Below are positions 1-6,152 of a stretch of DNA of 6,152 bases, piece by piece; positions within the stretch are counted from its first letter, which is position 1, and each line of letters starts with the position of its first letter. Source of the stretch: Puniceicoccaceae bacterium (GTDB lineage Bacteria > Verrucomicrobiota > Verrucomicrobiia > Opitutales > Coraliomargaritaceae); NCBI GenBank assembly GCA_003566795.1, contig PXBU01000165.1, forward strand, positions 1-6,152, read 5' to 3'. The notes beneath the pieces are model-generated. The model had not been told where the DNA came from. It did not search any database and saw only the letters and a list, made by a program, of their open reading frames with translations. Position numbers and translations under genes: made by a program.

Positions 1-106
1 ATGCATTGACAACAGTACGGACCAAATCAGCACCGACTCGGCGTTAGCGTAGTTAACTTGTTCGCGGGAGATGAGGAGGCGTCCCTGTCGCCGAGAACCT
101 GATCGC
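1..106. other. Region after the helicase gene, no certain gene or terminator
   Basis: These 106 bases follow the helicase stop. I see no strong hairpin followed by a T-run on the minus strand, so the operon may continue to the left beyond the window. A minus-strand frame with no stop runs from inside the end of the helicase gene (in-frame GTG at 157-159) to the window edge, with further possible starts GTG at 31-33 and ATG at 4-6. Its last part reads plausibly as protein (for example ISREQVNYANAESVLIW), but the stretch is too short to call a gene and no good ribosome site stands in front of it. The only palindromes are short: GTTAAC at 52-57 and CCGACTCGG at 33-41. Confidence 0.4.
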
Positions 107-3100
107 TCAGTCCTTCGGCAAATATTCGATCTCTGGCAAGACCAACTCCCAGCGCTCACACCGCAGGGCTTGACCGTCGGCTTCGCCCACCTGTCTTACC
201 AGAACGGCTGCCACGCGGACGGCAATCAATTCGCCACTGAGTGGTGTGAATTTCTGGGCAAGACGAGTCACGGTCACGCCGAGCATGTCCGCAATCTCCC
301 ATCCGGATTTGCCATCAGAGCGCGGGCGCAACAAGAGCGGGCTGCCGACATCGAGGCCAGCCAAGGCGCGGTGAATCGGTGCGCTTGGTGCAAAGTAACC
401 GGGCCAGGACAGGACGACATGGCTTGGGTCTGCAACCCATGTGCGATGGGCAAGGCGAGGCTCCGCAGAATACCCCGATGGCCTTGACCGCAATACAAGA
501 TCACCCATGTCGTTCACGAAAGGGTGATGCCCACCCACCCGGTCGCAGACCGTGAGCGTTATTCGCGCGCGCGTCATGGCAACGTAAAACAGTCGTCGCT
601 CTTCGTCATTGGACTGCGGCCAGCCTCCGCCGTCGAGGATCAGGACGTGGTCGAACTCCAGCCCCTTGGCACGGTGCGCGGTCATGAGCACCATCGGACC
701 GTTGCGCTGCTCAGTGCCCGTAGCACCGACACCGGACCCGTACTCGTACAGCGACTCGATCAGGTCAGAGACTACCCTCTTCGAGCCCGGTGCCACTGTT
801 TCGGTTTCCAGAATAAACCTGGCCAGTGCCGCGCGAGACGGGTGAGGAATCAACCGATCGACCGGAAATCCGAACCGCGCCCGAAACCATCGGGTCAACG
901 TACTAGCCTTCAGCAACGCCCGTCCGCTCCGACCACGCCTGAGCTCGCCACGAAGCAGAGACAACAACAGCGCCCCTTCCCGCGTCGTATGCAAATCCGG
1001 AATGTGGTCGTCACGAAGAACACGGACGGGTATATCGTGCAGCCGACAGAGGGCCGCCATCGGTTCCAGATCACCCCAGCGACGTGCGATGACCGCGAAG
1101 CGGCCCCATTGACCCGGCTCGCCGTCAGTGCCAAGCCCGTTGAGGCGCATGAGCTCAGCCAACGCCATCTGAACCTCCAGACCGAGATCGCCCGGCACCT
1201 CAAGCACGTGAACTCGCCCCCCTGCCACAGGGTCAAGCTCCGCGAACTCGCCACCAGACGCCAAGTCTCTTCGCACATGGTCGATACGGATCTCTTGGTC
1301 GCGCTTCATGCGCTCCCGAGCGCGCGCGATCACTCGGTTGGAGCAGGCGATGATCTGACCCGTAGAACGGTAATTTTCCACCAGGTGGTAACGGCGCGCG
1401 CGATAGTCGCGCTCGAACTGACGAATGAAACGTACGCTGGCGCCGCCGAAGGCATAGATGTTCTGATCATCGTCCCCGACCACCAGCAGGGAGAGCTGGT
1501 CCTCCTCGCTATTCAGGGTGCGGCCGGCCACTGCACTAATCAGATCGTAGTGATCGCCATTGATATCCTGGTACTCGTCCACGAGAAGAAAACGTAGCCC
1601 AGCCAGGATACGGTCGCGCTCTACCGATGGACCCAGATCGTCGCCCTGCGCCGACTCTTTCAGTCGCCGGGTCGCCTCCCGGATCACTGCGTCGAACCGG
1701 ATCGTCTCGCCACGTTCGACCGCCACGGCATAGCTCGTCCCGGTCAGCCGCATCGCCAGCCCGTGGAGGGTCTGGACCGTGACACCCTCGGCATCCGCAC
1801 CCACCAACGCCCACAGGCGCCGTCTGACCTCCACTGCCGCCGAGCGGTTGTAGGCAAGCACCATGATTTCTTCGGGAAGAACCATGCTTTCGCGCAACAA
1901 CCACGCAACACGGTGCACGATGACTCGGGTTTTCCCCGATCCAGGCCCCGCCAGCACCAAATGACTGCCTTCGAGGGGTGCCGCAACGACGGCCTGCTGC
2001 TCCGGGTTGCCAAGCTCCGTGAGGATGCGGCGGTGAGCCGCCTCCGTGGTTGCCATTTCGAGGACTTCCTTGCGCCCCGCAAAATAGCGCCGCACGAACT
2101 CACCGCGATCCAACGCGAAGTAGTCGAGGATGAAGCTCATCGCCGCCTGGATCTTGGCCAGCCCCAGGCGCGCGTACTCGGCCATCACGTGGACCTGGAC
2201 GATCTTGTCCTTGTAATGCAGCGCAAGCTCGGTGTAATCGGACCTGCTGAACTTCCGGCGTCGCGCTTCGGGATTCAGTTCGATGCTCATCGCCGCACGG
2301 AACACGGCCTTGCCCCGTGCCAAATGGAGGACCTCGTTCGTGTCGAGATAGATCAGGCTGGCCGGCAGCGCGACATCCCAGTTCTGAATCGCCAGATCCT
2401 GCAGCGTGGTGTCCGTGCTCAGAGCCGCTTCCAGATCACCTTGCTTGCACGTCACCAGCAGGTTATTGCCCTGCTTGCGCTTCAGAAAAAACCCAACAAG
2501 TGCCTCGCACAAACGCATGCGTCGCCCACGAATCGTCTCGATCTCCTGCCAACTGCGCAAGAGCTTGATGGAGCGATGATCCTGCCCGCGAGGTCGCAGC
2601 GAGAACAGTCCTCGCTGGCCGGCTCCATCTCCGAACGGTTCCGCAAACGACTTCAGAAGGCGCGACAGCTTCTCTGGCGGAAAATCCACGCCACTGTCTC
2701 GGCGCACAATGTCGCACAACCGCCGTACATTGAGAATCTGCCAACCATCTTGATCCGCGTCCGGGGCTTCTTCGCGCAGATTCCGGATCAACAGACTTTC
2801 CAATCGCCGCAGATTCTCCAGCCGCTCCCGGGTATCCGGGTCTCGGTAAAGCGTCACTCCAATTTCGGTGTCGTTGGAGAGCAGCTTGAACTTGTCGAGC
2901 TCGCGCAGCATGGCACGCAGCCGCCGAGAGTCTTGCCCGGAGGCCAGCATCAACTCGTCGGTGGAGATCGCTTCATCATCCCGTGCCTGGATCAGCAGGG
3001 ACAGAATGCGCAAATACGGCTCGATATCAGTTCCTGACCCCAACTTCTTGCGCAGGAGATTCTCCGCTTCGTCCAGACTTGCGACCAGCAGGCTGCCTGG

Positions 3101-5254
3101 GAACACACGGGTATGATTCTCATGGCGTTCCAGGAGTCGGGCTTCCTCCAGCCATGCCACAGCGATGCGAACCTTGGTATCAGCATCCGACGCATCCGGA
3201 TCAATGCGGTGTTTCTCAGGGACTTCAAGCAGGATCTCGCCGCTCGTGACCACGACCGAGCCCTCGCTCCGATCCTTGCGCTCAATTGCGCGTAAGGCTT
3301 TCAAGATGGCGTGGATATCGTGCTGACTCAGGCGCGAGTTCCGCAGCAAACGAAACTGCACGTCGAGGTCAACATCGTCATGAAGAAGGATGCAACGGGC
3401 CGGGTCCTGATCCCTTCCTGCGCGCCCGGCTTCCTGGAGGTAGTTCTCGAGTGAACCCGGTGTGTCGAGATGGATCACCAGCCTCACGTCGGGCTTGTCG
3501 ACCCCCATACCGAATGCATTGGTTGCAGCGATTACCCGCAGGGCACCGGAAAGAAACGACTCCTGCACCGCACGCTTGTCCGTCGGCAACATGCCGCCAT
3601 GAAAGAAGCCGCAGTCCAGCCCAGCTTCGCGCAAGAACGCGGCAACTTCCTCTACGGTTTTCTGACGCGCGCAAAAAACGATGGCGCCCCCCTCCTCGCG
3701 AAGCGCTTCCTGCAACAGCCGTAGCACCTCTGGGTACTTCGCCTGGGCCGGTACCTTTCTCACTTCGTATGCCAAATTCTCGCGGCTTACCCCACCGGCC
3801 GCCAGCTCCAGGGTGACACCGAGAACCTTTTCGAAGTGATTCCGAATATCCGCGACGACATCGGGTTTCGCGGTGGCGGTGAAACCGAACACCGGTGACG
3901 GCTTATCCTTCTGCTTGGCCTTGATGAAACGCGAAACATGGAGATAGTCGGGCCGGAAATCATGCCCCCATTTCGACAGGCAATGCGCCTCATCGAAAAC
4001 CCACGCACCCACCTCTCGGTGCATCAGGGCGTTTGCGAAGGCGGTACTGCGAAACTGCTCCGGCGCGACAAAGATCAGGCCCAGATCGCCCAACCTGAGT
4101 TTGTCCAGCATTACCCGGCGTTCCAATGGGTTCAGCAAACTGTTGAGATAGCCAGCGCAGGAAATTCCTCTCGCCTCAAGATTGTCGACCTGATCCTTCA
4201 TCAGGGACTGGAGTGGCGAAATCACAACCGTGAGGCTGCCGTTCCGGTAATAGCGCGCCAATGCAGGCAGTTGAAAACACAACGACTTCCCGCCGCCGGT
4301 GGGAAGGATCGCGAGGGTCGGACGACCCGCGAAACCGTTCTCGACGATCACCTGCTGCAAGGAACGACCATCTTCGGTGGCAGGGCTCGACCGAAATCGC
4401 TCGATTCCCGGAAAGTAACGCGGCAACAGTGTCAGGAGATCGTGTTCTTCTCGGCACCAGTCGCAATCCGGGTCGCCGCAGGGCACGTCGCGTAAGGCCT
4501 GGATCACCTTCCGGGTGCCTGGGTAGCTCAATCCCACCCAGGGCGGCAAAACAGAGTTACCGCCGGAGACTCTGAGCCACGCCAGCGTATAGGCCAGCGG
4601 CTTATGCCACCCGGAGTCTGGCAACATCGTCTCGACGACATGCTGCTGGGCTGTCCTGCACACCTTTCCTGCCGTCGCCTGTTGCCAGGCGGCCTTCGCT
4701 TCATCGAGGGACGGTCTCAGGCTGCGCCGCAGCGTTGCGAACAGGTTGGCCACCCCCTTGCCGGCTTCCGGGGCCAAAAGGTAATGCAGACAAAGCATCT
4801 CGTCTGGATGCTCATCGACTCGCCCGTGGAGAGCGTCTCGCTGATCCAGAAACAGCTCGTAGGCGAGCTCCGCATCTCGAACAGGATTGTTGCGCGTCGT
4901 GGTGCAGAGCTTGTAATCCTTGACTAGCCGATGGTAAGGATTCTGCGGAAACGCGATTGGTGACAGCTCCAACGTGTCCACCAGTGGCAGCCGGTGCAGC
5001 GCGAGATCCGGATGTAGCACCGCGAGCACGGGCTGATCGTGGACGATGACGTTGTGCCCCAGCACGAAAGCCGCGCCTTCCGTGAGCAAGTTGACCCGCG
5101 CGACAAGGTCGGCAGCGTTGCCGGACAACCGCGCACGTGCATCGAGGTCGGGCCGGTACACGCCCACCTCCCGCAATTGATTGCGGTCCTGGCGGGTCGT
5201 CTCAACGTCAATGCACAGACACCGGGCTTTTGTTCCTTCCTTTTCTTGGATCAT
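107..5254 (-). CDS. DEDD exonuclease - RecQ helicase - UvrD helicase triple-fusion protein (1715 aa)
   Basis: Intact 1715-residue frame, ATG to TGA, predicted cytoplasmic DNA-processing enzyme with two ATP-driven motors. Residues 10-140 are a DnaQ-like exonuclease: motif I CIDVETT (D16, E18), motif II GHNVIVHD (D73), motif III with D127 but Asn (N122) where DEDDh enzymes have His. A Cys cluster, C259-x4-C264-x2-C267-x3-H271, follows. Residues 290-640 are a RecQ core: Walker A LPTGGGKS (K323), DEAH at 421-424 with the RecQ aromatic loop SKWGHDFRPDY, FGFTATA, GMGVDKPDV, and motif VI QEAGRAGRD (607-615). The usual RecQ C-terminal zinc cysteines are missing. Residues 640-1080 are unassigned and helix rich. 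Residues 1081-1580 are a UvrD/Rep core: Q-motif NPEQQAVV, AGPGSGKT (K1108), VDEYQD (D1226, E1227), VVGDDDQNIYAFGGA, ENYRSTGQ, TAHRAKGLEFDHV, FYVAMTRAR. Known bacterial RecQ proteins are about 600 residues, so this is a true fusion. ATG 5254 is the only standard start between the upstream in-frame TAG (5288-5290) and motif I. The gene lies 19 bases after the nuclease gene and is probably co-transcribed with it. The domain calls are firm; the biological role is not. Confidence 0.93.
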   Translation of the reverse strand: MIQEKEGTKARCLCIDVETTRQDRNQLREVGVYRPDLDARARLSGNAADLVARVNLLTEGAAFVLGHNVIVHDQPVLAVLHPDLALHRLPLVDTLELSPIAFPQNPYHRLVKDYKLCTTTRNNPVRDAELAYELFLDQRDALHGRVDEHPDEMLCLHYLLAPEAGKGVANLFATLRRSLRPSLDEAKAAWQQATAGKVCRTAQQHVVETMLPDSGWHKPLAYTLAWLRVSGGNSVLPPWVGLSYPGTRKVIQALRDVPCGDPDCDWCREEHDLLTLLPRYFPGIERFRSSPATEDGRSLQQVIVENGFAGRPTLAILPTGGGKSLCFQLPALARYYRNGSLTVVISPLQSLMKDQVDNLEARGISCAGYLNSLLNPLERRVMLDKLRLGDLGLIFVAPEQFRSTAFANALMHREVGAWVFDEAHCLSKWGHDFRPDYLHVSRFIKAKQKDKPSPVFGFTATAKPDVVADIRNHFEKVLGVTLELAAGGVSRENLAYEVRKVPAQAKYPEVLRLLQEALREEGGAIVFCARQKTVEEVAAFLREAGLDCGFFHGGMLPTDKRAVQESFLSGALRVIAATNAFGMGVDKPDVRLVIHLDTPGSLENYLQEAGRAGRDQDPARCILLHDDVDLDVQFRLLRNSRLSQHDIHAILKALRAIERKDRSEGSVVVTSGEILLEVPEKHRIDPDASDADTKVRIAVAWLEEARLLERHENHTRVFPGSLLVASLDEAENLLRKKLGSGTDIEPYLRILSLLIQARDDEAISTDELMLASGQDSRRLRAMLRELDKFKLLSNDTEIGVTLYRDPDTRERLENLRRLESLLIRNLREEAPDADQDGWQILNVRRLCDIVRRDSGVDFPPEKLSRLLKSFAEPFGDGAGQRGLFSLRPRGQDHRSIKLLRSWQEIETIRGRRMRLCEALVGFFLKRKQGNNLLVTCKQGDLEAALSTDTTLQDLAIQNWDVALPASLIYLDTNEVLHLARGKAVFRAAMSIELNPEARRRKFSRSDYTELALHYKDKIVQVHVMAEYARLGLAKIQAAMSFILDYFALDRGEFVRRYFAGRKEVLEMATTEAAHRRILTELGNPEQQAVVAAPLEGSHLVLAGPGSGKTRVIVHRVAWLLRESMVLPEEIMVLAYNRSAAVEVRRRLWALVGADAEGVTVQTLHGLAMRLTGTSYAVAVERGETIRFDAVIREATRRLKESAQGDDLGPSVERDRILAGLRFLLVDEYQDINGDHYDLISAVAGRTLNSEEDQLSLLVVGDDDQNIYAFGGASVRFIRQFERDYRARRYHLVENYRSTGQIIACSNRVIARARERMKRDQEIRIDHVRRDLASGGEFAELDPVAGGRVHVLEVPGDLGLEVQMALAELMRLNGLGTDGEPGQWGRFAVIARRWGDLEPMAALCRLHDIPVRVLRDDHIPDLHTTREGALLLSLLRGELRRGRSGRALLKASTLTRWFRARFGFPVDRLIPHPSRAALARFILETETVAPGSKRVVSDLIESLYEYGSGVGATGTEQRNGPMVLMTAHRAKGLEFDHVLILDGGGWPQSNDEERRLFYVAMTRARITLTVCDRVGGHHPFVNDMGDLVLRSRPSGYSAEPRLAHRTWVADPSHVVLSWPGYFAPSAPIHRALAGLDVGSPLLLRPRSDGKSGWEIADMLGVTVTRLAQKFTPLSGELIAVRVAAVLVRQVGEADGQALRCERWELVLPEIEYLPKD

Positions 5255-5275
5255 GATGCATGGCCAGTGTCTCTC
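5255..5275 (-). promoter_or_regulatory. Translation initiation region of the helicase gene, weak and badly spaced ribosome site
   Basis: The gap between the nuclease stop (TGA, 5274-5276) and the helicase ATG is 19 bases, too short for an independent promoter that I can recognise. The only purine-rich stretch is GAGAG at 5271-5275 on the minus strand, which overlaps the nuclease stop. It lies 16 bases before the helicase ATG at 5254, further than usual, but 9 bases before another ATG at 5261 in a different frame that stops after 17 codons (5208). Translation of the helicase may therefore depend on coupling to the upstream gene and may be low. This is inference from spacing only. Confidence 0.4.
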
Positions 5276-6152
5276 ATGTCCCGAAGTCTAACGACAACGA
5301 GGCGCGAGTACCGCAGCCGAATACGATGAAGGACTCGTTCCCACCTTCTAGGTAGGCTTGCTGATGGGGATGAAAGGCGAACCAATAATTGGGGTGCGCC
5401 CCAGAATTGTGCTCTTTCGATACAGCACAGGTCACAAAAATCTTTTTGTCGGGGGAATAGTAGCTGGCCCGGGTTCGTTTGACGAAGGTTTCGCCCAAAT
5501 ATTTCTCGAACCTCGCCATGCAAGCGTCATGAAAGGCGACCGGAGTGAATTTAGGCCCCTTAGACTTGCTGTCCTCTTCCGGTTCGTCCTCAGCGTCTTC
5601 CGGAGACTCCTGTTTAATGTCTTCGGTCGCCGAAAACAAGATATCGGCGATCTCATCCAACCTCGTAAATTCGCGCGGAATCAGGATACGGTGAATCCGG
5701 TCGATGATCACCGGGTCCTCGACTTCTTCCTTAATCGCGATCAGCCGATTGAGGGCGTCGACACTGATGATCCGCACATCCCAAGCGAATCTCGAACCCC
5801 GAATCTGGGCCTCCAAGTCACCGGTGTCCTGTCTCCCAACGATCAGGAGAATCGACGAAGAACCTTCCTTGATGCGACCGATATCGATTAAAGCCCGGCG
5901 ATATCCTGCAACCACGTTTAGGTCGATTCGATATGCGTCGGTCGTCTTCACTTCCACCACGATGGAGTGCCCATTGGGAAAGGACCACAAGCCATCGAAG
6001 CCAATCTCGGATGACTTTCCGCGGTAGCGGCCAGGACTCACGTCTGCCCCCAGGCGCGAGCCAGCTTCGTTCACCACGTCCTGCAACGCGAGCCCTGAAT
6101 CCGTGAACGCGTCCGAGTTCGTCCTGGAAAAGACGTTTGCCCTCGAGAAAGA
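5274..6152 (-). CDS. PD-(D/E)XK-type nuclease with C-terminal recognition-like domain (partial, N-terminus outside window)
   Basis: The frame is open through the right edge of the window, so about 292 residues are visible and the start is not. A TTG at 6084-6086 is not needed as a start, because the codons before it (ending SDAFTDSGLALQDVV) read on naturally. Counting from that TTG as residue 1, the sequence shows the nuclease signature: an N-terminal helix with E7 (NEAGSRLG), D31 in GFDGLW, then E45-V-K47 in IVVEVKTTD, which fits D-x13-E-x-K of PD-(D/E)XK enzymes acting on DNA with a metal ion. The nuclease fold seems to run to about residue 150. A very acidic linker (residues 153-175, rich in Glu and Asp) leads to a second domain (181-270) with the segment YWFAFHPHQQAYL and FIVFGCG, which I cannot name. 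The protein stops soon after the GCG strand, so this domain may be shortened. The gene precedes the exonuclease-RecQ-UvrD gene on the same strand. Local GC is lower than in the helicase gene. It could be a restriction-type enzyme or an effector of a defence pair; substrate unknown. Confidence 0.82.
   Translation of the reverse strand, partial: SFSRANVFSRTNSDAFTDSGLALQDVVNEAGSRLGADVSPGRYRGKSSEIGFDGLWSFPNGHSIVVEVKTTDAYRIDLNVVAGYRRALIDIGRIKEGSSSILLIVGRQDTGDLEAQIRGSRFAWDVRIISVDALNRLIAIKEEVEDPVIIDRIHRILIPREFTRLDEIADILFSATEDIKQESPEDAEDEPEEDSKSKGPKFTPVAFHDACMARFEKYLGETFVKRTRASYYSPDKKIFVTCAVSKEHNSGAHPNYWFAFHPHQQAYLEGGNESFIVFGCGTRASLSLDFGT

Noticed and set aside
28..47. Short hairpin sequence resembling the last stem of the Cas9 tracrRNA (CCGAGTCGG on the minus strand)
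   Set aside because: The match is only about ten bases with no upstream anti-repeat, no CRISPR repeats and no cas gene in the window, so it is most likely chance.
68..94. Possible terminator after the helicase gene (GGCG and CGCC pairing on the minus strand)
   Set aside because: The stem is only four base pairs with a seven-base loop and no T-run follows.
10..99. Plus-strand frame of 30 codons that reads protein-like between stops at 7-9 and 100-102
   Set aside because: It has a stop at both ends within the window and no start near its beginning apart from a TTG at 58-60, so it cannot be a gene unless frameshifted.
524..1597. Long plus-strand open frame of 357 codons
   Set aside because: It lies wholly inside the UvrD part of the helicase gene on the opposite strand. 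The product shows no domain or motif. Long antisense frames are common opposite GC-rich genes.
1763..3037. Long plus-strand open frame of 424 codons
   Set aside because: It is antisense to the middle of the helicase gene, its product is rich in Gln, Arg and His without recognisable motifs, and the minus-strand frame carries a complete set of conserved motifs.
5358..5891. Plus-strand open frame of 177 codons opposite the nuclease gene
   Set aside because: The minus strand encodes the D-x13-E-x-K nuclease signature over the same bases; the plus-strand product has no recognisable feature.
6084..6086. TTG as the start of the nuclease gene
   Set aside because: The frame stays open upstream to the window edge with plausible protein sequence and no ribosome site at the TTG, so the gene more likely begins outside the window.

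Overview
The window holds two genes, both on the minus strand, that look like one operon: a nuclease gene (upstream) and a giant helicase gene (downstream). Base composition is moderately to highly GC rich. Hand counts of single 60-base lines give about 50% over the nuclease gene (43 to 55%) and 50 to 68% over the helicase gene. The preference for G/C at third codon positions fits a proteobacterium or a similar GC-rich bacterium. No rRNA, tRNA or marker gene allows a closer placement.

Layout, in the direction of transcription (right to left). From the right edge to 5274 runs the 3' part of a gene for a PD-(D/E)XK-type nuclease. Its N-terminus lies beyond base 6152. A 19-base gap (5255-5273) follows. 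From 5254 to 107 runs one unbroken 1715-codon gene whose product joins three enzymes: an N-terminal DEDD-type 3'-5' exonuclease domain, a complete RecQ-type SF2 helicase core, and a complete UvrD/Rep-type SF1 helicase core. These are joined by a large middle region of about 440 residues that I cannot assign, and a small cysteine cluster sits just before the RecQ core. Bases 1-106 hold no certain gene and no convincing terminator.

How they may work together (inference): the helicase protein could unwind or translocate on DNA with two motors and carry its own exonuclease, while the upstream protein supplies a second nuclease, probably fused to a substrate-recognition domain. A nuclease beside a large multi-domain helicase is an architecture seen in several anti-phage systems (for example Hachiman and Gabija) and in DNA-end processing machines such as RecBCD and AdnAB. 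I do not recognise this exact pair as a named system. The defence role is a hypothesis, because the window shows no integrase, repeat, CRISPR array or other defence gene.
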